64,000 bases of DNA from Rhodospirillales bacterium (GCA_016712595.1 JADJQT010000002.1:558001-622000); one strand, 5' to 3'; shown: positions 41,608 to 50,332, counted from the stretch's first letter. The notes: a model not told the origin generated them from the letters alone. A program made the numbers and translations.

Positions 41608-41783
41608 CGCGAACCGACAACAAAGTCGCCGACGAACTGCTCGTAAAATGAAATTAATGGATCGCGTATTGCCAATGCCGTGGAAAAGACCGCCACAATA
41701 ACCAGCGTGGCAATAATACGAGCTTCGATTGCATTAGCCTTGGGCTCAAGGGCAAACAGCTTCGCCACGCATTTCAAGCGCAT
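41604..41783 (-). CDS. Small single-span membrane protein, weakly Flp-pilin-like
   Basis: A 59-codon minus-strand frame starts at the ATG at 41783 and ends overlapping the clcA-like stop. The product has a short cationic start, then EPKANAIEARIIATLVIVAV and a single transmembrane helix, then a 25-residue tail. The pattern ANAIEA followed by a hydrophobic helix resembles Flp pilins (GATAIEY type), but the glycine at -1 and tyrosine at +6 are missing. Codon use is AT-richer than neighbours. I see no strong ribosome binding site, so this is a candidate only. Confidence 0.4.
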   Translation of the reverse strand: MRLKCVAKLFALEPKANAIEARIIATLVIVAVFSTALAIRDPLISFYEQFVGDFVVGSR

Positions 41784-42127
41784 GTGATGATCCGTCGGTT
41801 GGCAAGTAGATGTGAAATTTCTGCGGAACCTACGGCCGCCGACACGACACAGTCAAACGGCATTTTACGATCCTTGCTAAGGAATTGATAGGCTTGACAC
41901 CTTGCCTTAACACCCGTCGCCAAACGCTTCTTAACCGCGAAACGTGCGGAATTTAATCGCGACTCGAAATCAAAATTAACCGAAGAAAACGGCGAAGGTG
42001 AGGCGATCCCGTGGGATGCTCAACCTGTTTGCGCCGGCAACGTGCCGCGAACGAATCGCGCTCGATCGCGCACTGTCGCGACACCAGGGCCTCGATGGCG
42101 ATTAGGATCGGCTTCCCCGCGGCATCA
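41784..42127. other. Gene-free spacer
   Basis: About 340 nt between the small minus-strand frame and folE. It is relatively AT-rich near 41840-41990 and contains a TTGACA hexamer at 41893 on the plus strand, but no gene downstream of it on that strand. I see no feature that I would call. Confidence 0.4.
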
Positions 42128-42826
42128 TCAGACGAAGCCGCCCTCGCTGCCGCAGGATTTGCCGACCATTGCCAGAAACTCGCGGCGTGTCGCCACGTCC
42201 TCGCGGAAGGCCCCGAGCATGCGGCTCGTCGTCATCACCACGCCGGGCTTGTGCACGCCGCGCGTCGTCATGCACTGGTGCGCGGCCTCGATCACCACGG
42301 CAACGCCTTTCGGCTCGAGGATCTCGTTGATGGTATTGGCGATCTGCGCCGTCATCTTCTCCTGAATCTGCAGCCGACGGGCATAGATATCGACGACTCG
42401 CGCCAGCTTGCTGATGCCGACGACGCGGCGGTGCGGCAGGTAGGCGACATGCGCGCGACCGATGATGGGGGCGAGGTGATGTTCGCAATGCGATTCGAAG
42501 CGAATGTCACGCAGCAGGACCATCTCGTCGTAACCGTCGGTCTCCTCGAAGGTGCGGCGCAGGATCTCGACCGGATCAGTCGTATAACCGCTGAAGAATT
42601 CTCCGAAGGAATCGACCACCCGCCGCGGCGTCTCGACCAGGCCCTCGCGAAGCGGATCGTCGCCCGCCCAGCGGATCAACGTGCGAACTGCGGCCTCGGC
42701 CTCCTCGCGGCTCGGCCCTGCGGGCACAGCCGCGCCGTGCATCTCACGACGTCGCGAGGCGCGGTGCTCGATTTCAGCAAGCTCGTCGCCGGCGTCGGCG
42801 TCTGACGCGAATTTCCCGTCGCTCAT
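42128..42826 (-). CDS. folE: GTP cyclohydrolase I
   Basis: FolE converts GTP to dihydroneopterin triphosphate for folate and pterin synthesis. The 232-residue protein has a long acidic N-terminal extension, then the catalytic core with RFESHCEHHLAPIIGRAHVA (zinc ligands), RLQIQEKMTAQIANTINEIL, and the C-terminal HQCMTTRGVHKPG. I chose the ATG at 42826; an in-frame start at 42862 would add residues overlapping the apaG end. It lies just downstream of apaG on the minus strand. Confidence 0.94.
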   Translation of the reverse strand: MSDGKFASDADAGDELAEIEHRASRRREMHGAAVPAGPSREEAEAAVRTLIRWAGDDPLREGLVETPRRVVDSFGEFFSGYTTDPVEILRRTFEETDGYDEMVLLRDIRFESHCEHHLAPIIGRAHVAYLPHRRVVGISKLARVVDIYARRLQIQEKMTAQIANTINEILEPKGVAVVIEAAHQCMTTRGVHKPGVVMTTSRMLGAFREDVATRREFLAMVGKSCGSEGGFV

Positions 42827-42848
42827 CGGCCTGCTTTCGCTTGGGCGC

Positions 42849-43271
42849 TCAATGCACCACAACCCGGTTGTGCGGGCTGTCGAGCGAGAAGGCGGGAATG
42901 ACGATATCGAACTGCTCTCCGGTTTCGGCGCGCATCTGGTAGCTGCCCATCATGATGCCCGACGCGGTGGCGAGGGGTGTGCCGCTCGCGTACTCGAACG
43001 CCTCACCCGGGCGTAATACCGGCTGCTTGCCCACGACACCTTCGCCACGAACCTCGTTCAAATGGCCCTTCGCGTCGGTAATCATCCAGTGCCGGGTCAG
43101 CAACTGAACGGTCTCAGCGCCCCCGTTTTGAATGCGCACATGATAGGCCCAGACGAAGTGGCTGGAATCGGGGACCGATTGGTCTTCGAGAAAATAAGGC
43201 TGCACGGTCACGGTGATTCCGCGAGTGGTCGCCGCATAGTGCGGTTGCTGTTCGATCGAAGGCTGTGTCAC
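42849..43271 (-). CDS. apaG: ApaG/DUF525-domain protein
   Basis: The 140-residue product matches the ApaG beta-sandwich family, whose molecular function is unresolved. Diagnostic blocks are FVWAYHVRIQNGGAETVQL, LLTRHWMITDAKGHLNEVRG and YASGTPLATASGIMMGSYQM. The start is a GTG at 43271 with GGAGAGA about 6 nt upstream; the same frame extends to 43529 but is a shadow of the radical-SAM region. It is followed on the same strand by folE, 23 nt away, and may be cotranscribed. Confidence 0.93.
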   Translation of the reverse strand: MTQPSIEQQPHYAATTRGITVTVQPYFLEDQSVPDSSHFVWAYHVRIQNGGAETVQLLTRHWMITDAKGHLNEVRGEGVVGKQPVLRPGEAFEYASGTPLATASGIMMGSYQMRAETGEQFDIVIPAFSLDSPHNRVVVH

Positions 43272-43393
43272 GTTCTCTCCCGTTCCCCGCGCCCGCTCGC
43301 TTTGAGAAACGCGCGGGCGACCGCGGTTAACATGTGTCCGGCGGCGACATTTGTCCAGGTTTCTGCCGGTCTTGCCGGTTTTGCGCTTCGGGG

Positions 43394-44350
43394 TTATGGC
43401 ACTGAGCAGGTGGCGCCACCGAGGACGCAGAACTGGGCACAAAAGGGATGGTTCAGCGCGACCGTCCTTGTGGAAGTGGCCAGTCCGGCACCGAGGTCGA
43501 AACGCCGATCGTAGGGCAGCAATGTGCACGGAACCACGACCGGGCGATCATCGCCCTTGCGTTTGATCACCATGCGCGCGCTCGCGCACATCATCTGTCG
43601 AGGCGTAACGCCGAGGATATCCCAACAGCGCGCGGTGATCTCCGGCACCTCGGCGCGCAGGTCCATTTCCGGAAAGAGGACGAGGGCCCGGGGATCGCTG
43701 GCATCGAGCGGCAATTTCTCGGCGGTGAACAGCCGCGCGAAGCCATTCCGCACTGCGTCTTCCGGCTCACCCCAGAGCGTACGCCCGGCGACGTGAACGC
43801 AAAAACCATTCGCGCACAGCCAGCGTAAACCTTCCAGCATCGGCGACCAGCTGCCGATCCCGCGCACCAACTCATGCTTGTTCGCATCGTAGTGATCGAC
43901 CGAAATGCGAAGGGCGAGGGATTTGGCGAAGCGCTGGCGCAGGGCGAGAAGATCCGCGCGGTGGTGATGCATCGGCTTCATCGCGTTGGTCAGCACGAGC
44001 GCCCGGTATCCGCGCTCCAGCGCCACGGTCAGCATCTCGGGGAACTCGGGATTGAGAAACGGCTCACCGCCGGTAAAGCCGATCTCGACCAGTTCCGGGG
44101 CACATGTCTTCGCCTCGTCGAAGAACGCCACTGCTTCGGCCAGGCTCAGATAGGCGAGGCGGTCATTGCGCGGGCTCGATTCGATGTAGCAGTTCTCGCA
44201 GGCGATGTTGCACAGGGAGCCGGTGTTGAGCCAAAGCGTGCGCAGCCCGTCAAGCGTTACCTGGGCGCGCGGCTCGCCGGTCGCCGTGAGCGTGGGATCG
44301 ATAAACTTGCCGCGGTTGCCTTGGGCGGCGGGTGGCGGGGTGCGGGTCAT
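43394..44350 (-). CDS. Radical SAM protein with C-terminal cysteine cluster
   Basis: The 318-residue protein has the radical-SAM motif CNIACENCY (within TGSLCNIACENCYIESSP) and the SAM-binding GFTGGEPFLNPEF. The C-terminus carries several further cysteines (MMCASARMV, VVPCTLLPYD, HPFCAQFCVLGGATC), suggesting a SPASM-like auxiliary Fe-S cluster. Substrate is unknown; I do not recognise a precursor peptide nearby. The ATG at 44350 has AGGCG upstream. It is followed by apaG and folE on the minus strand with a 122-nt gap. Confidence 0.85.
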   Translation of the reverse strand: MTRTPPPAAQGNRGKFIDPTLTATGEPRAQVTLDGLRTLWLNTGSLCNIACENCYIESSPRNDRLAYLSLAEAVAFFDEAKTCAPELVEIGFTGGEPFLNPEFPEMLTVALERGYRALVLTNAMKPMHHHRADLLALRQRFAKSLALRISVDHYDANKHELVRGIGSWSPMLEGLRWLCANGFCVHVAGRTLWGEPEDAVRNGFARLFTAEKLPLDASDPRALVLFPEMDLRAEVPEITARCWDILGVTPRQMMCASARMVIKRKGDDRPVVVPCTLLPYDRRFDLGAGLATSTRTVALNHPFCAQFCVLGGATCSVP

Positions 44351-44504
44351 GGTTTCGCCTGGTTCACGGGGGGCATCGTTCCATTGCTGGCGCATTATGG
44401 CGGATGCGCGAAGGCACCATACACGCTCTGCGGATAGCCGTCGTTTGCGCCCGGCTTGCCAGCCGCGACGGCGGCCATTATAGAGTCGTATGAGATGTCG
44501 GGAT

Positions 44505-44578
44505 GCGGGTGTAGTTCAATGGTAGAACGACAGCTTCCCAAGCTTTAGACGAGGGTTCGATTCCCTTCACCCGCTCCA
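44505..44578 (+). tRNA. tRNA-Gly (anticodon CCC)
   Basis: The 74-nt gene folds as a cloverleaf: acceptor GCGGGTG paired with CACCCGC, D-stem GTTC/GAAC, anticodon loop TTCCCAA giving anticodon CCC, T-loop TTCGATT, and an encoded CCA end. The anticodon stem ACAGC/GCTTT has one C-U mismatch (positions 28 and 42). It reads GGG codons. The 3' half overlaps, on the opposite strand, the end of a small membrane-protein gene. Confidence 0.93.
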
Positions 44579-44901
44579 TCGTCCCGGCCGGCTGCTGAGG
44601 GGTCGCCTGACCCGTCCTTCAAATCCTGGTCGCCCAAATCCTTGTCACCGCGCCGCTCGATGTCGGCAGGAGAGGGGGGCAGCTCGTCATCGGCGAGGCG
44701 CGCGCGCGTGCCGAACGAAAGCACGCCGAGACCGAGAAACACGACCACGGCGCCGGCAAGCCAGATTGGAATGCGCTCGTTCAGTGGAAAGGCGTTGGAA
44801 ATAAGACGGGCGCCAATGGCGCCCGTGCAGGAAATCGTTGCTCCCAGGATCCAGTAGACGCTTCGCGGCCACCGGGGAAGCTTGGCGTTGATTTTGATCA
44901 C
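44545..44901 (-). CDS. Two-helix membrane protein, coupled to the decarboxylase beta subunit
   Basis: The 118-residue product has two hydrophobic helices (SVYWILGATISCTGAIGARL and IWLAGAVVVFLGLGVLSFGT) and then an acidic, disordered C-tail. I recognise no family. The start is a GTG that overlaps the stop of the decarboxylase beta-subunit gene (GTGA), so it is translated with it. The stop lies 34 nt inside the tRNA-Gly gene on the opposite strand, so its last codons read antisense tRNA sequence (ending GEGNRTLV). It could be an assembly or accessory subunit, or simply a downstream gene. Function is unknown. Confidence 0.65.
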   Translation of the reverse strand: MIKINAKLPRWPRSVYWILGATISCTGAIGARLISNAFPLNERIPIWLAGAVVVFLGLGVLSFGTRARLADDELPPSPADIERRGDKDLGDQDLKDGSGDPSAAGRDDGAGEGNRTLV

Positions 44902-46121
44902 AAGTTACCCTGAGCCGCCTTGACGATCGTAATCAGCACGGCGGCGAAGATCGCGGACGTGATCACGCCGGAAATGTTGGCACCCAGCGCATGGGGCAGA
45001 ATGATTGCTTCAGGATTTTCCTTGGATACGGTCTTCTGCGCGACTTTCGCCGTGGTCGGCACGCAGCTGACGCCGGCGATGCCAATGACCGGGTTATACT
45101 TTCCTCCCGAGATGAAATAGAGGATGTAGCCGCCGATCAGACCGCCGATCGCCGAGAACGTCAGAGCGATGATGCCGAGGATGAGCAGGATCAGGACCTT
45201 CTCATCGAGGATCGTTTGCGCCTCGCACAAGACCCCCAGGGTGAACCCCAGGAAGAATGTGGCCCCGTAGAGGACCTGGTTGCTGAACAACTCGTGAAAA
45301 TACGTCAGACCGCTTTCACGAATGACGACGCCGAGGAACAGGGCCAGGAACAACGGAGCGGCAACCGGGAACAGCAGGCACAGAGCGATGCAGGCGACGA
45401 CAGCAAACACCAGCTTTTCTTCGGAGGTAACCTGCCGGGTTTTTTCGATCGGCATGGCCAGTCCGCGCAACTTTGCCGGCACCAGTGCTTTGATCAGGTA
45501 CGGATAGCCGCCGTAGGTCAGGCCGAGATAGAGATATCCGACGACCGTGATCGGCACGAAGATCTCGGGTGCGAGAACCAGGGCGGCAAACAGCACCATT
45601 GGCCCGTCCGCCCCGCCGATGGTCGCCGTTGCTGCCGCTTCGTTGATCGGAAGTCCGAGCCAGACGCCGAGCGGGAAGGCGACGAGGGTTCCGAGCTCGG
45701 CACAGACGGCGATGAACATGCTGCGGAACGGCCGTGCCATAACGAAGCCGACGTCGAGCAGGGTGCCAATGCCGAGGAAGACGAGCACCGCGATCAGGCC
45801 GTTGGAGAAAGTAAAGGTATAGATCGGTTGCAGAAAATCGATCTGCAGGACGTTCATCAGAGCGGTCGGATCGGACTCCAGCGGATTGAGGAACAGTGTT
45901 CCCATCTTTCCGTGCTCGAAAAACAGCACGCCCGCGTTCACCGCCGCCATCCCGAGCCCCATCGGAATCATGAGCAGAGCCTCGAGAACGCCTTTCTTGC
46001 CGAGATAGATCAAAAGGACGCCCAGCAGGATCAGGCCGATGCGGCCGTAAAAGATCTTTGTATCCGACGCGGCGAGTGTCGCTATCCCCTGAAAAATTTG
46101 CAGAAAATCGATATCGGGCAC
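44898..46121 (-). CDS. Na+-translocating decarboxylase beta subunit (OadB/MmdB type)
   Basis: The 407-residue polytopic protein is the ion-pumping subunit of biotin-dependent Na+ decarboxylases. It releases CO2 from carboxybiotin while moving Na+. About ten transmembrane helices are visible. Family signatures are GIGTLLDVGFVMARPF, the conserved NEAAATATIGGADGPMV with the Na+-site aspartate, and SGGKYNPVIGIAGVSCVPTTA. The start is a GTG at 46121 with GGAGG upstream. The substrate of the whole complex is set by the alpha subunit (46979-48532), which looks like methylmalonyl-CoA decarboxylase. It lies 16 nt past the biotin carrier gene. Confidence 0.92.
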   Translation of the reverse strand: MPDIDFLQIFQGIATLAASDTKIFYGRIGLILLGVLLIYLGKKGVLEALLMIPMGLGMAAVNAGVLFFEHGKMGTLFLNPLESDPTALMNVLQIDFLQPIYTFTFSNGLIAVLVFLGIGTLLDVGFVMARPFRSMFIAVCAELGTLVAFPLGVWLGLPINEAAATATIGGADGPMVLFAALVLAPEIFVPITVVGYLYLGLTYGGYPYLIKALVPAKLRGLAMPIEKTRQVTSEEKLVFAVVACIALCLLFPVAAPLFLALFLGVVIRESGLTYFHELFSNQVLYGATFFLGFTLGVLCEAQTILDEKVLILLILGIIALTFSAIGGLIGGYILYFISGGKYNPVIGIAGVSCVPTTAKVAQKTVSKENPEAIILPHALGANISGVITSAIFAAVLITIVKAAQGNL

Positions 46122-46137
46122 GGCGGGACCTCCGGCC

Positions 46138-46536
46138 TTAGGAGATGGTCAGGAGCGGCTGACCGGCGTCGACCGCATCACCCTCCTTGACCGCAATCGC
46201 TGTAACCTTGCCGTCCTTGTGCGCGGAGACGACCGTCTTCATCTTCATCGCTTCGATCACCGCGACTTTATCGCCGGTTTTGACCGCGTCGCCGACGCGC
46301 ACGCTGACCTCGATAACGACGCCACCTAACGGTGCCGCCTTTTCGTCCGGGCCGCCGGCAGCTGCCGGTGCGGCCGCAGCCGGAGCCGCCATTGGCGCCG
46401 GGGCCGGCGCCGCGGCACGCGCCGCTGCCATCGTGCCGGGCGTCGGATAAAGCGTTCCCCCCGTCCCCTCGGTGACGTCCTCAACGACGACGTCGTACAC
46501 CTTGCCCTCGACGGTGATCTTCAGATGCCTAACCAT
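46138..46536 (-). CDS. Biotin carboxyl carrier subunit (MmdC-like)
   Basis: The 132-residue protein has an N-terminal strand region (RHLKITVEGKVYDVVVEDVT) and an Ala/Pro-rich linker. A C-terminal biotinyl domain carries the biotinylation motif VIEAMKMKTVV. The carrier shuttles CO2 between the carboxyltransferase and the membrane pump. The ATG at 46536 is chosen over a start at 46557. It lies between the gamma-like and beta subunits, matching the decarboxylase operon order. Confidence 0.93.
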   Translation of the reverse strand: MVRHLKITVEGKVYDVVVEDVTEGTGGTLYPTPGTMAAARAAAPAPAPMAAPAAAAPAAAGGPDEKAAPLGGVVIEVSVRVGDAVKTGDKVAVIEAMKMKTVVSAHKDGKVTAIAVKEGDAVDAGQPLLTIS

Positions 46537-46563
46537 GTTTCCGTCCCTTGAGCTCAATTCTAA

Positions 46564-46905
46564 TCAACGTGGCGTGCGCTGAGGCACGTGAGAAGTCTGA
46601 TGCATCGTCCGGCCCGAGGCGGTCCAGGCGGCGCCGCGGGGCACCTCGCCAATGTGGACCAACCGATGCGCGCCAAGGATCGCATAGACCGCGGCAGCGA
46701 CCGCGGCGACGTGCGCCGCCGTTTCATCGACGACGGGTGCGACCGAGATCGATACGGCGGTCGGTGCCGCAACGGCCTTCTTTTTTGACTTGCTGGCAGC
46801 GAGGACGATGACGATGCCGCGGATGAACACGGCGGACAGTCCGGCGATGACCGCCATCATCCCGTAGGAAAACGCCGCCAGCTTGATTGTGGATTCGATA
46901 TCCAT
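46564..46905 (-). CDS. Decarboxylase gamma/OadG-like subunit
   Basis: The 113-residue product has one N-terminal transmembrane helix (SYGMMAVIAGLSAVFIRGIV), a basic turn, and a hydrophilic tail rich in Ala and Val. This matches the small OadG/MmdD anchor that stabilises the Na+ decarboxylase complex. The tail (HIGEVPRGAAWTASGRTMHQ) is not diagnostic. The ATG at 46905 has GGAG upstream. It lies between the alpha and biotin-carrier genes, with 28 nt to the carrier gene. Confidence 0.82.
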   Translation of the reverse strand: MDIESTIKLAAFSYGMMAVIAGLSAVFIRGIVIVLAASKSKKKAVAAPTAVSISVAPVVDETAAHVAAVAAAVYAILGAHRLVHIGEVPRGAAWTASGRTMHQTSHVPQRTPR

Positions 46906-46978
46906 CTCCAGCCTTCCTTCTGTTTCCTGTGCCCACGGTTTCCTGTGCCTGGGAGTCTCGCGTTCCGAGGCGTGGGGG

Positions 46979-48532
46979 CTAGAGCGGAATGTTGCCGTGT
47001 TTTTTCGGCGGGCGCAGTTCACGTTTGCCGAGCAGCTTGCGCAGCGACAGCGCCACCATGCCGCGAGTCTGCGAAGGCTCGATCACGTCGGTGATATAGC
47101 CGCGCGAGGCTGCCATGTAAGGAGAGGCGAACTCCGCCCGGTATTCGGCGACGAGTTCAGCGCGGCGGGCCTTGGGATTCTCCGCCTCCTTGATCTCCTT
47201 ACTGTAGAGGATGTTCACCGCGCCTTCCGCGCCCATTACGGCGATCTCGGCGTTCGGCCAAGCGTAGACGAAATCCGCGCCCATTTCCTGGCTGCACATC
47301 GCGAGATAAGAACCGCCGTAGGACTTGCGGGTAACGACGGTGATTTTCGGCACCGTGGTGCTGGAGTAGGCGAAGAGCATCTTCGCGCCGTGGCGGATGA
47401 TACCGCCGCGTTCCTGATCGATTCCCGGAAGGAACCCGGGAACGTCGACGAGCGTGACCACGGGAATGTTGAAATCGTTGCAGAAGCGGATGAAGCGCGC
47501 GGCCTTGTCCGATGCGTCGATGTCGAGCGCGCCGGCCTTCTCCATCGAGTTGTTGGCGATGATGCCGACAACGACGCCCTGCACCCGACCGAAACCAACG
47601 ATGATGTTGCGGGCGAACAGCGCGTGCACCTCGAGGAAGTCACCGCCGTCGACGAGGCGGCCGATGATCCCGTGCATGTCCATCGGCTGTGACGGATCGG
47701 ATTCGGCGAGTGCGTTCATGCCCTCGTCTTCACCCATTTCGACCGCGTCGTTGAGGTTGTGCGGCGGGTCCTCGGTGTTGTTCGCCGGGAAGAAGCTGAG
47801 CAGCTTTTGGGCGATAGCGATGGCGTCGCCCTCGTCTTCGGCGACGAAGTGAACGTTGCCGCTGATCGAGGCATGCATCATCGCCCCGCCGACATCTTCC
47901 ATGCTCACATCGCGCCCGGTCACCGCCTTGATCACCTGCGGGCCGGTGATGAACATGTGGGCGTTCTGCCGGGTCATGATGATCCAGTCCATCAGCGCCG
48001 GCGAGTAGGAGGCGCCACCGGCGCACGGGCCGGCGATGATGGCAATCTGGGGAACCACGCCCGACAGCAGAACGTTGCGATAGAAGACGTCGCCGTAGCC
48101 GGAGAGTGCGTCGACCCCCTCCTGGATGCGGGCGCCGCCGGAATCCTTGAATGCGACCACTGGCGTGCCGTTCTTCAGCGCGTAGTCGAGCGCTTGGCAC
48201 ATCTTCTTCGCGTGCATCTTGCCAAGCGTGCCGGCGACGACGGTGAAGTCCTGGCTGAACGCCGCGACCTGCCGCCCGGCGACATAGCCGGTGCCGACGA
48301 CGACTCCGTCCGCTGGCAGATCCTTGTCAGTCATGCCGAACGACGTGCACGTATGACGGATGAACGTGCCGAATTCCTGGAACGTTCCTTCTTGAAAAAG
48401 GCTGGTCAGTCGATCGCGTGCGGTAAGGAGGCCTTTTTCATGGCGATCCTTGATCTTCTTTTCGCCGCCGGCGGCGATCACGTGTTTGTGCTTGTCCCTG
48501 AGCGCTTTGAGACTTTTCGAATCGAGAGGCAT
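46979..48532 (-). CDS. mmdA: Acyl-CoA carboxyltransferase alpha subunit (methylmalonyl-CoA decarboxylase type)
   Basis: The 517-residue protein is a crotonase-fold carboxyltransferase related to propionyl-CoA carboxylase beta and MmdA. Blocks include VVAFKDSGGARIQEGVDALS, IIAGPCAGGASYSPALMDWI, SYGGSYLAMCSQEMGADFVY and ANNSMEKAGALDIDASDKAA. The two acyl-CoA and biotin oxyanion glycine pairs lie in GPCAGG and KSYGGSY. Its place beside the OadG-like, carrier and OadB-like genes identifies it as the alpha subunit of a Na+-pumping decarboxylase, not an ATP-dependent carboxylase. The ATG at 48532 has GGAGGG about 13 nt upstream. It is the first gene of the minus-strand operon. Confidence 0.93.
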   Translation of the reverse strand: MPLDSKSLKALRDKHKHVIAAGGEKKIKDRHEKGLLTARDRLTSLFQEGTFQEFGTFIRHTCTSFGMTDKDLPADGVVVGTGYVAGRQVAAFSQDFTVVAGTLGKMHAKKMCQALDYALKNGTPVVAFKDSGGARIQEGVDALSGYGDVFYRNVLLSGVVPQIAIIAGPCAGGASYSPALMDWIIMTRQNAHMFITGPQVIKAVTGRDVSMEDVGGAMMHASISGNVHFVAEDEGDAIAIAQKLLSFFPANNTEDPPHNLNDAVEMGEDEGMNALAESDPSQPMDMHGIIGRLVDGGDFLEVHALFARNIIVGFGRVQGVVVGIIANNSMEKAGALDIDASDKAARFIRFCNDFNIPVVTLVDVPGFLPGIDQERGGIIRHGAKMLFAYSSTTVPKITVVTRKSYGGSYLAMCSQEMGADFVYAWPNAEIAVMGAEGAVNILYSKEIKEAENPKARRAELVAEYRAEFASPYMAASRGYITDVIEPSQTRGMVALSLRKLLGKRELRPPKKHGNIPL

Positions 48533-48836
48533 GGCAGTAATTTTCCCTCCTGCGCGCGGCCGTCCCTTCCGGTCCACACGATCGAAACGCCGCAAGTGCC
48601 ACCGTCATCGGAAAAATTTGCGCCGCTTGCCAGCGGCGCTTACGAGATGCTTCTTGGCGGCAGTCCCAAGCGATTAAGTATGCTAGGGTTTTTCGGCTTT
48701 CGCTCGTTCTTGGTCCCTGTTGGCCCCGGCACCATAAGTGCGTCTCCGAGACGTGTCAAAAAAATACGTGAGAATGCGTCTCCTTTGTTGGTCGCATTGT
48801 AATATCACCGAAAAATGCAAAATCAGGAGTTGAACG

Positions 48837-50063
48837 ATGGTCGAAAGCACTGGACCTCTGGGTGGCGTGCGGGTCCTTGATCTCAGCCGCGTGCTCGCCG
48901 GGCCAGTGGCGACCCAGTTATTGGGCGACCTCGGAGCCGACGTCATCAAGGTCGAGCGTCCCCGTGTCGGCGACGATACCCGGCACTGGGGGCCGCCGTG
49001 GCTGGCGGTGAAGGAGGGCAGCGAATCACCGCCGAGCGCGTATTATCTCAGCGCCAACCGCAACAAGCGCTCGATCGCCGTCGACCTCAAATGCGCCGAA
49101 GGCCAGGACATTGTCCGACGTCTCGCTCTGTGCTCGGACGTTGTCGTCGAGAACTTCAAGGTCGGTGATCTTGCTCGCCTGGGGCTCGATCATGCGGCAC
49201 TGTCCGCCCTCGCGCCGGCGCTTATCTATTGTTCGATCTCGGGGTTCGGCCAGACCGGCCCGCTGGCGGGACTCGCGGGCTATGATTTCCTTGTGCAGGG
49301 CATGGGGGGAATCATGAGCCTGACCGGCGATCCGGACGGGCCGCCGATGAAAGTCGGCGTTGCCGTTGCCGATGTCGTCTGCGGTCTTTATGCGGCGACC
49401 GCCATTCTTGCAGCGCTGCGTCATCGCGACGCCACGGGTGAAGGACAACACATCGACCTCGGCCTGCTCGATACGCAGGTCGCCTGGCTGGTCAATCAGG
49501 GCCTCAGTTATCTGACCTGTGGAACGCCGCCCGCCCGCCTTGGCAATGCCCATCCCAACATCGTTCCCTATCAGGTTTTCCCCAGCCGCGACGGCCACTT
49601 TATTCTCGCCGTCGGAAATGACGCGCAGTTTCGCCGGTTCGTCGAATTCGCCGGCCTCGCTCATCTTGCCGACGACCCGCGATTTGCCGACAATCCATCG
49701 CGGGTCTGCAACCGCCTCACCCTGGTGCCGATGTTGGAGGCGGCATGCCGCCAGCATCCCACCGCATTCTGGCTCGAGAGCCTGCAATCGCTCGCCGTTC
49801 CCTGCGCGCCAGTCAATGATCTGCGCGAGGTGTTCAGCGACGCGCAGATCCGCCATCGCGGTATGCGCGTCGAGATGCCATACCCGCAGGCACAGCGGGG
49901 ATCGGTCGAGTTGATTGGCAACCCGATCCACTTTTCGCGGACACCGGTCGATTATCGTCGACCGCCGCCGGCGCTGGGCGAGCACACCGACGAAGTCTTG
50001 GAAGACGTCCTGGGATTGACTCCGGAACAAAGAACGCTGTTGCGCCGCAAGAACGTCATATAG
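48837..50063 (+). CDS. CaiB/BaiF-family acyl-CoA transferase
   Basis: The 408-residue protein belongs to the family-III CoA transferases (CaiB/BaiF). Hallmarks are GGVRVLDLSRVLAGPVATQL, LGADVIKVERP, the NKRSIAVDLKCAEGQDIVRR block, and SGFGQTGPLAGLAGYDFLVQ. The catalytic aspartate lies in HIDLGLLDTQ. The CoA acceptor is unknown; neighbouring methylmalonyl-CoA genes suggest a dicarboxylate or short acyl group. The ATG at 48837 has GGAG 9 nt upstream. It is divergent from the decarboxylase operon, across a 304-nt intergenic region. Confidence 0.93.
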   Translation: MVESTGPLGGVRVLDLSRVLAGPVATQLLGDLGADVIKVERPRVGDDTRHWGPPWLAVKEGSESPPSAYYLSANRNKRSIAVDLKCAEGQDIVRRLALCSDVVVENFKVGDLARLGLDHAALSALAPALIYCSISGFGQTGPLAGLAGYDFLVQGMGGIMSLTGDPDGPPMKVGVAVADVVCGLYAATAILAALRHRDATGEGQHIDLGLLDTQVAWLVNQGLSYLTCGTPPARLGNAHPNIVPYQVFPSRDGHFILAVGNDAQFRRFVEFAGLAHLADDPRFADNPSRVCNRLTLVPMLEAACRQHPTAFWLESLQSLAVPCAPVNDLREVFSDAQIRHRGMRVEMPYPQAQRGSVELIGNPIHFSRTPVDYRRPPPALGEHTDEVLEDVLGLTPEQRTLLRRKNVI

Positions 50064-50332
50064 GCCCATTTGGGGCAATAATGCGCTGTTGATATCTGGG
50101 ATATTTCCGCAACCATATGAAAATAAAAGAGTCATACTGACCGTGTACGTAAAAGTATTGTCCATTGACTCATCGCTGCCTGTGGGCACACCTTTCCGGA
50201 CAGGTTGCTGAGGCATGAATCAACTGAAGCTAATGGGTCAGCCGACAGCGAACGGTCATGATCGAAACGTGGTTTGCGCTGGGGAGCGAGCCGTCGGCCA
50301 AGTCCCGGCGTCATCAAGCAAGGGGAGCGGGT

